From the NCBI RefSeq assembly GCF_001005315.1, contig NZ_LBMG01000003.1, positions 145,756 through 209,755 on the forward strand: DNA of 64,000 nucleotides, in the 5' to 3' direction. Positions 9,016-18,683 of this stretch are shown here, in pieces. The translations under genes and the position numbers were made by a program. This stretch comes from Kordia jejudonensis (GTDB lineage Bacteria; Bacteroidota; Bacteroidia; Flavobacteriales; Flavobacteriaceae). The notes beneath the pieces are model-generated. The model ran no database searches. It saw nothing but the letters and a program-made list of their open reading frames with translations, and was not told where the DNA came from. Numbering within the stretch: the stretch's first letter is position 1; every line of letters begins with the position of its first letter.

Positions 9016-9825
9016 ATGCCCAATTCAATACAATCGTACCTTGAAAAAGCCATCAAATCCGCAGTAAACGCTGGTTCAATCATTATGGATATCTATGAAA
9101 ATGAAAACTTTGCAATAGAAATCAAATCTGATGATTCTCCCGTAACAATTGCTGATAAAAAAGCAAATGAATACATTGAAAAAGCTTTGCAAAGCACTAA
9201 TATTCCTGTCATTAGCGAAGAAGGCGATCATACAGCGTACGAAATTCGCAAACACTGGAAACAATTTTGGTGTGTAGATCCGTTAGATGGCACAAAGGAA
9301 TTCATCAAACGCAATGGAGAATTTACCGTAAACATAGCGTTAATCGAAAACGAAAAACCAATTCTAGGTGTCATATACATTCCTGTTACAAAAACGGTTT
9401 ACTTCGCTATAACTGCCGAAAAAAAAGCATTCAAACTCGTGTTAAAAGAACATGTTGTAGCAACACAATTAATTGACAATGCTGTTGAAATCTTTCCAGA
9501 AACACAAAGCAATATTGTCAAAATAACATCGAGCAGATCGTATACCAACGCACAAGTATTTGACTTAATTGCACGTTTGGAAGCACAAAACAAAAAAGTA
9601 ACTCTTGTAAAAGCAGGAAGTTCCATAAAATTTTGCTTAATAGCCGAAGGAAAAGCCACTTCCTATCCGCGATACGCACCAACCATGGAATGGGATACCG
9701 CCGCAGGACAAGCTATTTGCAATGCCGTTGGAATAGAAGTTTACTCGCTAGAAACGGACGAACCTTTACAATACAACAAAAAAAATCTACTAAATCCGTG
9801 GTTTATCGTTCGAAAAATCGGATGA
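9016..9825 (+). CDS. cysQ: 3'(2'),5'-bisphosphate nucleotidase (CysQ type)
   Basis: This 269-residue member of the inositol monophosphatase superfamily has the metal-binding motif DPLDGT at residues 88-93 inside WCVDPLDGTKEF. The EE of ISEEGD is present, as is the second metal site in MEWDTAAGQAI. The KEFI sequence after DGT and the overall length point to CysQ, which removes the 3'-phosphate of PAP or PAPS from sulfate activation, rather than to inositol phosphatase. In other Bacteroidota cysQ often sits in sulfation or polysaccharide loci. No sulfotransferase is visible here. A strong hairpin follows the stop. Confidence 0.85.
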   Translation: MPNSIQSYLEKAIKSAVNAGSIIMDIYENENFAIEIKSDDSPVTIADKKANEYIEKALQSTNIPVISEEGDHTAYEIRKHWKQFWCVDPLDGTKEFIKRNGEFTVNIALIENEKPILGVIYIPVTKTVYFAITAEKKAFKLVLKEHVVATQLIDNAVEIFPETQSNIVKITSSRSYTNAQVFDLIARLEAQNKKVTLVKAGSSIKFCLIAEGKATSYPRYAPTMEWDTAAGQAICNAVGIEVYSLETDEPLQYNKKNLLNPWFIVRKIG

Positions 9826-9830
9826 GAAAA

Positions 9831-9869
9831 AAGGGGATTAAACCCTTTTAAAAAAGGGTATTTCCCCTT
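9831..9869 (+). terminator. Two-part hairpin terminator after cysQ
   Basis: An inner 8-bp stem (ACCCTTTT 9842-9849 with AAAAGGGT 9852-9859) is extended, after a small bulge, by AAGGGGA 9831-9837 pairing with TCCCCTT 9863-9869. It lies five bases after the cysQ stop. A T-rich stretch follows only at 9878-9887. The next gene has its own -7 box. Confidence 0.6.
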
Positions 9870-9905
9870 AAAAGTCATTTATTTTTTAGTGTAAAAATTT
9901 ATGGC

Positions 9906-9913
9906 TAGTTTTG
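9906..9913 (+). promoter_or_regulatory. Putative -7 box (TAGTTTTG) for the tviC-tviB unit
   Basis: TAGTTTTG fits TAnnTTTG exactly and sits 18 bases upstream of the ATG at 9931 and just after the cysQ terminator. It implies that the in-frame ATG at 9901 precedes the transcription start and is not used. Confidence 0.5.
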
Positions 9914-9930
9914 CACCCAATAATCGCACC

Positions 9931-10926
9931 ATGTATCAAGAAGCATATCATCAAGAAAGCTTAGAAAATTATAGTTTTCTAATTACTGGCGGAGCTGGAT
10001 TTATAGGAGCTAACCTAGTTGAATATTTAATAAAACACAATGCTAAAAAAGTTCGTGTATTGGACAATTTGGCAACAGGTTTTATGCACAACTTAGTAGA
10101 GTTTGAATCAAATCCAAACTTTGAATTCATTCTTGGAGATATCAGAGACATAGATACTTGCAAAAATGCGGTCGATTCCATAGATTTTGTACTGCATCAA
10201 GCAGCTTTAGGTTCCGTTCCACGTTCGTTTAACGACCCAATAACTTCAAACGCTGTAAACATTTCAGGTTTTTTAAATATGATGATTGCTGCCAGAGACG
10301 CTGGCGTAAAACGCATGGTATATGCCGCTTCTTCAAGCACGTATGGCGACAGTAAATTATTGCCAAAAAAAGAAGAAATCATTGGAAAACCATTATCTCC
10401 GTATGCAATTACAAAATATGTAAACGAATTATACGCAGAAAATATCTCAAAAAACTTTGGTTTTCATACCGTAGGATTGCGCTACTTTAACGTTTTTGGA
10501 CCAAAACAAAACGTAAAAGGTGCCTACGCAGCAGTAATTCCACTCTTTTTCAATGCAGGAATACATAACACAAAAGTAACAATCAATGGCGATGGAAATC
10601 AAACCAGAGATTTTACATTTGTCGAAAATGTAGTACAAGCAAATATAAAATCATTATTTGCAGACATAAACCAACACGAAGTGATGAATGTAGCCGTTGG
10701 CGATCGAATTAGTGTGAATGAATTGTGGAATCATATCAAAAATTTTTCAAACAGTACCGTGGAAGCTACATTTGGCGAAACTCGTATTGGCGATGTGCGC
10801 GATTCATTAGCCGATATTTCAAAAGCCAAAAAAATTATAGGCTATCAACCAACACATACAGTTCGTGACGGATTGTCAATTACGTACGATTTCTTTAAAA
10901 ATCAAGCTGTAGCAAATGAAAAATAA
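9931..10926 (+). CDS. tviC: UDP-GlcNAc/UDP-GlcNAcA C4-epimerase (WbpP/TviC type)
   Basis: From ATG 9931 the product has 331 residues. I prefer this start because a -7 box lies at 9906-9913 and because about 15 residues before the Rossmann motif is usual for this family. An ATG at 9901 would give 341. The SDR features are ITGGAGFIGANLVEYL, the catalytic SSSTYGD and the YAITK Tyr/Lys pair, followed by GLRYFNVFGPKQ. The SVPRSFNDP segment and the pairing with a TviB-type dehydrogenase favour an N-acetylated hexosamine epimerase over GalE. Together they would give UDP-GalNAcA, as in Vi antigen and Pseudomonas O6 O-antigen. Its end overlaps the next start by 11 bases. Confidence 0.85.
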   Translation: MYQEAYHQESLENYSFLITGGAGFIGANLVEYLIKHNAKKVRVLDNLATGFMHNLVEFESNPNFEFILGDIRDIDTCKNAVDSIDFVLHQAALGSVPRSFNDPITSNAVNISGFLNMMIAARDAGVKRMVYAASSSTYGDSKLLPKKEEIIGKPLSPYAITKYVNELYAENISKNFGFHTVGLRYFNVFGPKQNVKGAYAAVIPLFFNAGIHNTKVTINGDGNQTRDFTFVENVVQANIKSLFADINQHEVMNVAVGDRISVNELWNHIKNFSNSTVEATFGETRIGDVRDSLADISKAKKIIGYQPTHTVRDGLSITYDFFKNQAVANEK

Positions 10927-12175
10927 GGTAATTTCCATAATAGGATTAGGATATGTTGGATTGCCTTTAGCTGTAGAATTTAGCAAAAAAGGATTTCAAG
11001 TCATCGGATTTGATATCAATGAAGCGCGAATAAAAGAACTACAACAAGGAACCGATCATACACTTGAAGTAAGCAACGAAGAATTGCAACAAGCTTCAAC
11101 ACTACAGTATACCAACAAAGCAGCAGATATTGCGAAAGCAAATACATACATTGTTACGGTTCCGACACCAATAACAGCTCATAAATTTCCAGACTTATCT
11201 CCACTAGAAGCCGCTTCAAAATTAGTAGGTTCAGTGCTGAGTAAAAATGATATTGTCATCTATGAATCTACCGTATTTCCAGGATGTACAGAAGAAGTTT
11301 GTGTACCAATTTTGGAAGAAAAAAGTGGTTTACGATTTAATGAGGATTTCTTTTGTGGTTATTCGCCAGAGCGGATCAATCCCGGAGACAAAAAACACAG
11401 AGTTAGTAACATTGTAAAAGTAACTTCAGGAAGCACGCCAGAAATTGCCAATGAAGTTGATGCATTGTACAAAAGTATCATCACGGTAGGAACCTTCAAA
11501 GCATCATCAATAAAAGTAGCAGAAGCGGCAAAAGTGATTGAAAATTCGCAGCGAGACATCAACATTGCGTTTGTAAACGAACTGGCATTAATATTTGGAA
11601 AACTAGGCATTGATACGCATGAAGTTTTACAGGCCGCAGGAACTAAGTGGAACTTTTTGCCATTTACGCCAGGGTTGGTTGGCGGACATTGCATTGGCGT
11701 GGACCCGTATTACCTAACCTACAAAGCAAAAAGTGTAGGCTACAATCCGCAAGTCATCCTAGCAGGAAGAAAAATAAATGACAACATGGGGAAATACATT
11801 GCAGAACGCGTTGTAAAACTCATGATAAAACAAGAAAAACTTGTCAAAGGCGCAAAAGTGACCATTTTGGGAATCACTTTTAAAGAAAATTGCCCTGACA
11901 TTAGAAATACACGTGTAATTGATATTATACACGAACTCACAGAATATGGAGTTGAAGTTGAGGTGTTTGACGATAATGTAAATGCTTCAGAAGTAAAAAA
12001 AGAATACGATATTGAGTTGGTTTCGAGCATTTCAACTGACACATCAGCGATGATCTTGGCAGTTGCTCATAAAAGTTTTAATAAAATTGACGTAACTCCC
12101 TTTTTTAAAGAAGGATGTATTATTTTTGACGCGAAAAATTTTCTCCCAAAATCAATTGTAACAGAAAGATTATAA
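10916..12175 (+). CDS. tviB: UDP-N-acetyl-D-glucosamine 6-dehydrogenase (TviB/WbpO type)
   Basis: This 419-residue nucleotide-sugar dehydrogenase has an N-terminal NAD-binding IGLGYVGLPLA, the YESTVFPG segment and the catalytic Cys259 in GGHCIGVDPYY. A C-terminal UDP-binding Rossmann domain carries TFKENCPDIRNT. These features and the overlap with the C4-epimerase match the TviB/TviC pair. The reaction is two NAD-dependent oxidations of UDP-GlcNAc to UDP-GlcNAcA. The following gene starts 33 bases downstream, so the unit probably continues into wecB-wecC. Confidence 0.88.
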   Translation: MKNKVISIIGLGYVGLPLAVEFSKKGFQVIGFDINEARIKELQQGTDHTLEVSNEELQQASTLQYTNKAADIAKANTYIVTVPTPITAHKFPDLSPLEAASKLVGSVLSKNDIVIYESTVFPGCTEEVCVPILEEKSGLRFNEDFFCGYSPERINPGDKKHRVSNIVKVTSGSTPEIANEVDALYKSIITVGTFKASSIKVAEAAKVIENSQRDINIAFVNELALIFGKLGIDTHEVLQAAGTKWNFLPFTPGLVGGHCIGVDPYYLTYKAKSVGYNPQVILAGRKINDNMGKYIAERVVKLMIKQEKLVKGAKVTILGITFKENCPDIRNTRVIDIIHELTEYGVEVEVFDDNVNASEVKKEYDIELVSSISTDTSAMILAVAHKSFNKIDVTPFFKEGCIIFDAKNFLPKSIVTERL

Positions 12176-12208
12176 TCGTTTCTAACGATAACAAATAGCA
12201 GCATATAC

Positions 12209-13333
12209 ATGAAAAAAAATCTAATTGTATTTGGTACACGACCAGAAGCCATCAAAATGGCGCCGTTGGTAAAAGAATTTTTAAAGCATCAAGATACTTT
12301 TGAAACGAAAGTTTGTATCACAGCACAACACAGAGAAATGCTAGATCAAGTACTTTCGTTCTTCGAAATTACACCAGATTACGATTTAGATTTAATGAAG
12401 CCTAACCAAAACTTATATGGGTTAACTTCAGACATTATCATGAACTTAAAACCTGTGCTTGAGGAGTTTCAACCAGATTACGTATACGTTCACGGAGATA
12501 CAACGACAACTATGGCAACAAGTATTGCAGCCTTTTATTCAGGTGCAAAAGTATGTCATGTAGAAGCAGGATTGCGTACGTTTAACAAGCGTTCTCCGTT
12601 TCCAGAAGAAATCAACAGATGTGTTACAGGAAGTATTTGTGACTATCACTTTTCTCCAACAGAAACCTCAAAACAAAACCTGCTGAATGAAAATGTAGCA
12701 GATGAAAACATACTCATTACAGGAAATACCGTAATTGATGCATTACACTTTAGTGCAAACAAAGTAAAATCGGAAGGATTTCAAGATCAAGAAATAGAAG
12801 ATGTAAAAGAAGTTCTCGATACCTCAAAACGATTGATATTAGTAACAGGACATCGTAGAGAAAATCACGGGCAAGGATTTATCAACATTTGTAGCGCGTT
12901 AAAGCAAATTGCTGTAAATCATCCTGATACGCAAATTATTTATCCTGTACATTTAAATCCGAATGTGCAAAAACCAGTATACGAACTATTAGCAGATATC
13001 GATAATGTGAATTTAATCAATCCGTTATCTTATCCAGCTTTTGTGTGGTTAATGGACAAATCGAGTTTAATCATTACAGATAGTGGCGGTGTACAAGAAG
13101 AAGCACCAAGTTTAGGAAAACCTGTATTGGTCATGCGTGATACTACAGAACGACCTGAAGCTGTAGACGCAGGAACGGTTTTATTAGTAGGAACAGACAC
13201 TGATAAAATTATTACAGAAGCCACAAAATTACTAACAAACGAAGAAGCATATCACAAAATGAGCAAACTTCATAATCCGTATGGAGATGGAACAGCGTGT
13301 GATAAAATTGTAACATACATGTCAAAATTATAA
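12209..13333 (+). CDS. wecB: UDP-N-acetylglucosamine 2-epimerase (non-hydrolysing)
   Basis: The 374 residues match WecB/MnaA length. Hallmarks are GTRPEAIKMAPL at the N-terminus, VHGDTTT, HVEAGLRT, TGHRRENHG and TDSGGVQEEAPSLGKPVLVMRDTTERPE near the C-terminus, shown here in fragments of one conserved tract. The enzyme makes UDP-ManNAc. It is followed after six bases by a UDP-ManNAc dehydrogenase, so the pair supplies UDP-ManNAcA. A second, more distant epimerase at 26821 belongs to the FucNAc branch. Confidence 0.93.
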   Translation: MKKNLIVFGTRPEAIKMAPLVKEFLKHQDTFETKVCITAQHREMLDQVLSFFEITPDYDLDLMKPNQNLYGLTSDIIMNLKPVLEEFQPDYVYVHGDTTTTMATSIAAFYSGAKVCHVEAGLRTFNKRSPFPEEINRCVTGSICDYHFSPTETSKQNLLNENVADENILITGNTVIDALHFSANKVKSEGFQDQEIEDVKEVLDTSKRLILVTGHRRENHGQGFINICSALKQIAVNHPDTQIIYPVHLNPNVQKPVYELLADIDNVNLINPLSYPAFVWLMDKSSLIITDSGGVQEEAPSLGKPVLVMRDTTERPEAVDAGTVLLVGTDTDKIITEATKLLTNEEAYHKMSKLHNPYGDGTACDKIVTYMSKL

Positions 13334-13339
13334 TACATC

Positions 13340-14542
13340 ATGGCAAACAAACCAAGTGTTGTTATGGTAGGTCTAGGATATATTGGACTTCCTACAGCAG
13401 CGTTAATCGCAAGTAAAGAAATTAAAGTAACAGGAGTTGATGTTACGCAAAGTGTCGTAGATACGATTAACAAAGGAGAAATTCACATTGTAGAACCAGA
13501 TTTAGATGGTTTGGTACACAAAGTAGTAAAAGATGGCTACTTACAAGCAAAAACAGCACCAGTGGAAGCTGATGTATATTTAATTGCGGTTCCAACACCT
13601 TTTAAGGGCGATCACGAACCAGATATTTCATATGTTGAAGCAGCTACCAGAGCGTTGTTGCCAACTTTAAAAGAAGGCGCGTTGGTTATTGTTGAATCGA
13701 CAAGTCCTGTAGGAACAACCGAAAAAATGCAAGCCGTTATCAATGCGGAACGTCCTGAATTGGAAGGAAAAATATTCATGGCATACTGTCCAGAACGTGT
13801 ATTGCCAGGAAACGTAATTTACGAATTGGAACACAATGACAGAGCCATTGGTGGAATTGACGAAGCTTCTACAGAAAGAGCAGTGCAATTTTACAGACAT
13901 TTTGTAAAAGGAGAATTGCACAAAACCAATTCGAAAACTGCCGAAATGTGTAAATTGGTTGAAAACTCTTCAAGAGACGTTCAAATTGCGTTTGCAAACG
14001 AACTTTCTATGATTTGTGATGAAGCAGGAATCAATGTTTGGGAATTGATCAACTTAGCCAACAAACATCCACGTGTAAACATTTTACAGCCAGGAACAGG
14101 AGTTGGTGGGCATTGTATTGCTGTTGATCCATGGTTTATAGTATCTGAATTCCCAAAGCAAGCGAAAATCATTCGTGCTGCAAGAGAAATCAACAACTAC
14201 AAAACCGAATGGGCAATTGAAAAAACAAAAAGTACCGCATTGCAATTCAAACTAGACAATGGACGCGATGCAAAAATTGCATGTATGGGATTGGCGTTTA
14301 AACCAAATATTGACGATTTACGCGAATCGCCAGCCTTATTAGTTGCCAATACATTAATGAATGATGGGTTTGATATTATGGCAGTAGAGCCAAATATAAA
14401 ATCGCACAATGCATTTACAATATATGAGATTGAAGACGCGTTAGCTGATGCAGATATTATTGTATATTTGGTAGCACACAAAGAATTTGCTAGATTAGAG
14501 AAAACAAGCAATGCGCTTGATTTTTGTGGTGTTTTTAAGTAA
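13340..14542 (+). CDS. wecC: UDP-N-acetyl-D-mannosamine dehydrogenase
   Basis: This 400-residue UDP-sugar dehydrogenase has NAD motif GLGYIGLPTAA, VESTSPVGTTE, the catalytic Cys259 in GVGGHCIAVDPWF and the C-terminal GLAFKPNIDDLRESPA. The GGHCIAVDPWF form and its place directly after wecB identify it as WecC rather than TviB or Ugd, which also occur in this window. The product is UDP-ManNAcA, a component of enterobacterial common antigen and many capsules. The next gene, 15 bases downstream, encodes a secreted protein. Confidence 0.92.
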   Translation: MANKPSVVMVGLGYIGLPTAALIASKEIKVTGVDVTQSVVDTINKGEIHIVEPDLDGLVHKVVKDGYLQAKTAPVEADVYLIAVPTPFKGDHEPDISYVEAATRALLPTLKEGALVIVESTSPVGTTEKMQAVINAERPELEGKIFMAYCPERVLPGNVIYELEHNDRAIGGIDEASTERAVQFYRHFVKGELHKTNSKTAEMCKLVENSSRDVQIAFANELSMICDEAGINVWELINLANKHPRVNILQPGTGVGGHCIAVDPWFIVSEFPKQAKIIRAAREINNYKTEWAIEKTKSTALQFKLDNGRDAKIACMGLAFKPNIDDLRESPALLVANTLMNDGFDIMAVEPNIKSHNAFTIYEIEDALADADIIVYLVAHKEFARLEKTSNALDFCGVFK

Positions 14543-14556
14543 ATAAATACTTTCTT

Positions 14557-15327
14557 ATGAGAAAATTAATTATAATAATGACAACTTTTATTTCAAGTTT
14601 TTGTTTTGCACAAAGTTTGACAAATGATGGCGCGTTAATTTCTCTACAAGAAAATGCAGTATTATATTCTGACGGAAGCATATTAAACAAAGGTGACGGG
14701 AAAATTATCGGAAATGGAGTTGTCAATTTTTCTTCCATGTCTAATACGATGAATATTAGTCCTGGTTTTGAAATAGGGCAATTGCTAATAAACTCTTCAT
14801 TGATGAATGCTGACACCTCAAACATTACGATTGAAATTGCTGGAAATGCTGGTGTTGGACAAACAAACGGACATGATAATATAACCGTTGATGGCGATGT
14901 AACGTTGGATGGAAAATTAACTGTTACAAGCATGAATTATGTACCTTCACTTGGCGATGAGTTTAACATTTTGAATTACTCAGGTACGCTAACAGGTCAA
15001 TTTGCTAGTTTAGAATTTGACAATGATTTTGCAGTAGATTATGCAACAGCAGGCGTTGTAAAACTTTTATATACAGGAACCTTGAGTGTGGATGATTTTT
15101 CTTTGGAAAAAATTACCATTTATCCAAATCCAACAAGCAATACGATTACCATTCAAACTTTAGATACGGTAAAAAAAGTAGCAGTATACAATCTTTTAGG
15201 AGTACAGGTTTTAGAATCTAAAAGTCAAAAACTAATAAACCTTCAGCAATTACCAGTTGGCACCTATCTATTAAAAATAGAAACGGAAGATGGTAAAGTT
15301 GGCATCAAAAAAATAATAAAAACATAG
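14557..15327 (+). CDS. T9SS-exported protein with autotransporter-like middle and type A sorting domain
   Basis: This 256-residue protein has an N-terminal signal peptide ending near CFAQ. The beta-rich middle contains [14 protein letters not shown] and LGDEFNIL, patterns seen in secreted beta-helix proteins. The C-terminus starts at [12 protein letters not shown] and includes LLGVQVL and [10 protein letters not shown], matching the type A T9SS sorting domain. It is therefore exported across the outer membrane and then cleaved or attached to the surface. The next secreted-protein gene is four bases downstream. It lies inside a polysaccharide locus, which is unusual. Its specific role is unknown. 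Confidence 0.85.
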   Translation: MRKLIIIMTTFISSFCFAQSLTNDGALISLQENAVLYSDGSILNKGDGKIIGNGVVNFSSMSNTMNISPGFEIGQLLINSSLMNADTSNITIEIAGNAGVGQTNGHDNITVDGDVTLDGKLTVTSMNYVPSLGDEFNILNYSGTLTGQFASLEFDNDFAVDYATAGVVKLLYTGTLSVDDFSLEKITIYPNPTSNTITIQTLDTVKKVAVYNLLGVQVLESKSQKLINLQQLPVGTYLLKIETEDGKVGIKKIIKT

Positions 15328-15331
15328 CGCT

Positions 15332-16798
15332 ATGAAAAAAACGATTCTAATTTTCTTGTTCGTCTTTATTTTTTGTGGGTTGACTACGATATATGCGCAA
15401 GAATGTGGACAAGTTACATTAACCACTCAAACAGAGGTAGATGATTTTATAACAGCAAACGCAGGTAGCTGTAATGAATTTTATAATTTAATTATTGGAT
15501 CAGGTAGTGTAGGAGGCTCTGACCCTATAACCGATATCTCAGGACTATCTTTTTTAACAGGAACTCCTTACGGTAATGGGGATATTACAATTAGGAACAC
15601 TTCATTAACATCTTTATCAGGTTTAGAAAACCTAAATACTAGTGTTGATGATATTCTTATTTATAATAATCCTTTTCTTCAAAATTTAAATGGATTGCAA
15701 GGTATGCCTAGTTGTGAAAAACTAGCTTTAACTAACAACTCAACATTAACATCCCTTGATGCAATAGCGAATATGAATATAGTTGGTGATCATAGTAGAG
15801 CAAAGCTTACAATTATTAATTGTGACCAATTACAGAATATCAATTTGCCAAATATTACTAGTTTAAATCAATTAGAAATAACATCAAATAATAATTTAGC
15901 AAATGTTGCGATAGGATCAAATACAATAATGCCATTAGTATATGCTAAGATTGAGTATAATAACGCATTAGTAGATATAGCGGGCTTTACAATTCAAAGC
16001 TTAACGCCTGCAAATTGGGATGCTGTTTTTACTGTAAGAGGTAATAATAGCATGACAGCATTATCCTTTTTACAAGGTTTTTACAATCTATCAGCAGAGA
16101 TTGAAATTGAAAGTAATGCACAACTTAGTAATCTTGATGAATTATCAAGTATTACTGAGATAAGTTCACTTAAAATTCATAATAACGCTAATATTACGAG
16201 TTTATTTACACCAACTACGAACTTATTAATAAACTCTGGTTTTACAATTACAAGTAATCTAAATTTAGTTGACATTAGTGGATTGGCTAATATGACATTT
16301 GGTTCATCAGGTTCTCGCGAAATTAGCGGTAATATTAATTTAGATGAATGCTGCGTAGTTAAACTTGCCAATAGATCTATAACTGTTTTTGGAAATAATA
16401 CAAATTGTGCTTCCAATGATGCAATCATTGATTACTGTGGTGTTGATGGATTAGTTGATAATTGCATGGATATTTCAAATCCTAACCAAGAAGATACTGA
16501 TGGAGATGGTGTAGGTGATGCTTGTGATAATTGCTTGAATACAGTCAACCCAAACCAATTAGATGCTAACGGAGATGGTATTGGTGATGCGTGTCAATCA
16601 TCAGCAGGAACCGATACTGGTTTTGTTGGAATTAGCACCACAACACCAAAGAGTAAGCTCCATGTAGAAGATGGAGATGTATTTATAAGTAATATTTACA
16701 GAGGAGTTATTATGAAAGCTCCAAACGGAAAATGTTTTAGATACAGACCAAATAATGTTGGACAATTAATAGGAGTAGAAATTCCCTGTCCAAATTAA
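15332..16798 (+). CDS. Secreted protein with LRR/L-domain-like region and thrombospondin type 3 repeats
   Basis: This 488-residue protein has a signal peptide ending near TIYAQ. Residues about 50-340 hold repeated short units such as ISGLSFL, LSGLENL and LNGLQGM with Asn-rich loops, like receptor-L/leucine-rich domains. Around residue 380 two calcium-binding thrombospondin type 3 units occur ([14 protein letters not shown] and [11 protein letters not shown]). The end has [17 protein letters not shown], a tail-like segment common in flavobacterial surface proteins, and no recognisable T9SS sorting domain. It is probably exported and surface-associated; ligand and export route are not known. 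It forms a tight pair with the preceding T9SS protein. Confidence 0.7.
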   Translation: MKKTILIFLFVFIFCGLTTIYAQECGQVTLTTQTEVDDFITANAGSCNEFYNLIIGSGSVGGSDPITDISGLSFLTGTPYGNGDITIRNTSLTSLSGLENLNTSVDDILIYNNPFLQNLNGLQGMPSCEKLALTNNSTLTSLDAIANMNIVGDHSRAKLTIINCDQLQNINLPNITSLNQLEITSNNNLANVAIGSNTIMPLVYAKIEYNNALVDIAGFTIQSLTPANWDAVFTVRGNNSMTALSFLQGFYNLSAEIEIESNAQLSNLDELSSITEISSLKIHNNANITSLFTPTTNLLINSGFTITSNLNLVDISGLANMTFGSSGSREISGNINLDECCVVKLANRSITVFGNNTNCASNDAIIDYCGVDGLVDNCMDISNPNQEDTDGDGVGDACDNCLNTVNPNQLDANGDGIGDACQSSAGTDTGFVGISTTTPKSKLHVEDGDVFISNIYRGVIMKAPNGKCFRYRPNNVGQLIGVEIPCPN

Positions 16799-16895
16799 AC
16801 AGTGCAACATGTAGCACTATTTACAAAGAATTAACTAGATTAGAAAAATAATAAAACGTTAGATTTTTAGAAGAATTTATAAATAAATTACAATC

Positions 16896-17471
16896 ATGAG
16901 AAAACTATTTTTAATTTTAATTGCAATTGCTTTAGTAGCATGCGGAGATGATAAAAAGAAACCAACAGATGCAGATACTTCTAAGGTTACAGATGTAAAG
17001 GAAAAAGCGCTTAGCAAAGTAGAAGAAATTGCAAAAAAATATAATTTTGAAAAGGTTGACAACTTACTAGAAAATCCAAGCTTGGTAAACCTAACCAGCG
17101 AGAGTCATGCTTTTTCAGAAGATATCGTTTTTGAAGAAGTAAACATTTTAAAAACAGGAGAAGATACGTATTCACTAATTTTAGTTTTTAATGAAAAAAC
17201 TACAAATTTTGATGTGTACAATAATTGGCAAATTGCCATCATTGCAACGGCAAAAGATCCATCTAAATTTAAAGATCCTGCAATTCGATCTAAAGGAAGC
17301 AAAACCAATGGTATAAAAGCCAAAACAGTATTGATGGGGAATGAAATTGTGGCTTCAGGTACATTTAGCTTAGCGCCAAAAGAATTTACATTTATTCGAT
17401 TTTACTTGTACGACGCTTCTAACAATAAAAACACTAATTACTATACTTTAAAAGATGTAACGATCCCATAA
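16896..17471 (+). CDS. Lipoprotein of unknown function
   Basis: The 191-residue product starts with a short hydrophobic signal and a lipobox LVAC, with Cys16 as the lipidated residue, followed by an acidic/lysine linker (GDDKKK). The rest is predicted soluble with mixed alpha/beta composition and no recognised family. A 97-base gap precedes it and ten bases separate it from the following membrane protein, so it may be co-transcribed with the polymerase-like genes. It could assist export or be an unrelated periplasmic or surface lipoprotein. Confidence 0.75.
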   Translation: MRKLFLILIAIALVACGDDKKKPTDADTSKVTDVKEKALSKVEEIAKKYNFEKVDNLLENPSLVNLTSESHAFSEDIVFEEVNILKTGEDTYSLILVFNEKTTNFDVYNNWQIAIIATAKDPSKFKDPAIRSKGSKTNGIKAKTVLMGNEIVASGTFSLAPKEFTFIRFYLYDASNNKNTNYYTLKDVTIP

Positions 17472-17481
17472 CTTTAAAAGA

Positions 17482-18666
17482 ATGGTAAAAAAACTATATC
17501 AAAATATATACGTATACTTGATTGTTTTACTGCTGGTTGCTGACTTTGTTACTAAAATGATAGTTAGACTAACGGACTTACAACTAAACTATTACCCTAG
17601 TACCATCGTAAAAGCTTTGTTGATCTGTTTTACACTCTTTTTTTTTTTAAAATTAGGAGATAAAAAAGCTTGGACGTATGTTGTAGCGATTTTAGTAATA
17701 TTTCTATTAGGATTAGTATTTGACCCAGAAAGACAATTAAGTTTAGGCTATATAAATGGTAAGTTTTACTATTTCATCAGGCATTTATATTTCTTTTTAC
17801 TCATTCCAATTCTTGCAAACCTTTCCCAAGAAACCTGGAAAAAGATTATAAAAATATTGATAATTTTTGCAAAAGTGAATGCCATATTTATAGTATTGGG
17901 GTTGCTTTTTGACATTAACGTATTCAAATCGTATCCGTATACAAATAGATTTGGTTTTAATGGATTGTTACCAATTCAAGGAGCTGGAACCTTTTATTAT
18001 ATTTTTGTAATTTCTATCGTATATTATAAAGGTTTTACGGAGTACAGAAATTTCAAAAAAATAAACCGTTCCACACTGCTAGATTTTATAATTTTAGTAG
18101 TTGCAGCGTTACTATTAGGAACCAAAGGTGCTTATTTATTTCTGTTTTTACTTTTATTGGCAGATGTGTTTTTTAGACAAGAAAGAAAACGCTTGGTATA
18201 CTTTACCGTTGGTTCATTGACACTTTTGTTCGTTTTTTTTAGTGAAAAAATTGCGATAAATATGCTAAAATTAATGGACTTGTCTACCACAATTTATACG
18301 GACAATGGACTCATTACGGTATTATTATCGTACCGCGACTTACTCTTTATTAGTGCAATGGAATATATAGAAATCAACTGGAATGCAATTAATTATCTCA
18401 TTGGTGGTACAAACTTTACGATACTAAAGGTAGAAATTGAGCTTGTCGATATCTTCTTATTTTTTGGTGTAGTAGGTATTATCATTTACCTATTCTTTGT
18501 AAAGTCGTATCTATTCTCAAAAAAAGAAGCGATATTGAATATCATATTAATACTCATATTTTTTATTGGTAACTTTTCAGGGAATTTTGTTTCTTCTATA
18601 TCAAATACCACTTTCTTTGCGTTCTCGTTTTTATACTTGAAAAATAATTTTAGTTTTAATAAATAG
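17482..18666 (+). CDS. Polytopic membrane protein, O-antigen polymerase-like
   Basis: The 394 residues are strongly hydrophobic with about ten membrane segments and a hydrophilic stretch near residues 265-305. Size, topology and location next to an O-antigen-ligase-like gene fit a Wzy-type polymerase. No family-defining motif is clear, and divergence is normal for Wzy. It would act in the inner membrane on lipid-linked repeat units. It is one of three such proteins in this region, so its exact role cannot be decided from sequence. Confidence 0.55.
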   Translation: MVKKLYQNIYVYLIVLLLVADFVTKMIVRLTDLQLNYYPSTIVKALLICFTLFFFLKLGDKKAWTYVVAILVIFLLGLVFDPERQLSLGYINGKFYYFIRHLYFFLLIPILANLSQETWKKIIKILIIFAKVNAIFIVLGLLFDINVFKSYPYTNRFGFNGLLPIQGAGTFYYIFVISIVYYKGFTEYRNFKKINRSTLLDFIILVVAALLLGTKGAYLFLFLLLLADVFFRQERKRLVYFTVGSLTLLFVFFSEKIAINMLKLMDLSTTIYTDNGLITVLLSYRDLLFISAMEYIEINWNAINYLIGGTNFTILKVEIELVDIFLFFGVVGIIIYLFFVKSYLFSKKEAILNIILILIFFIGNFSGNFVSSISNTTFFAFSFLYLKNNFSFNK

Positions 18667-18683
18667 TCAAACGTATAACAGCT

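Noticed and set aside
12121..12128. TATTTTTG box before wecB
   Set aside because: It lies inside the end of the tviB-like gene, about 80 bases before wecB, and is explained by the coding sequence.
16802..16823. Short inverted repeat AGTGC/GCACT after the TSP3 protein gene
   Set aside because: Only five base pairs with no T-run, so too weak for a terminator call.
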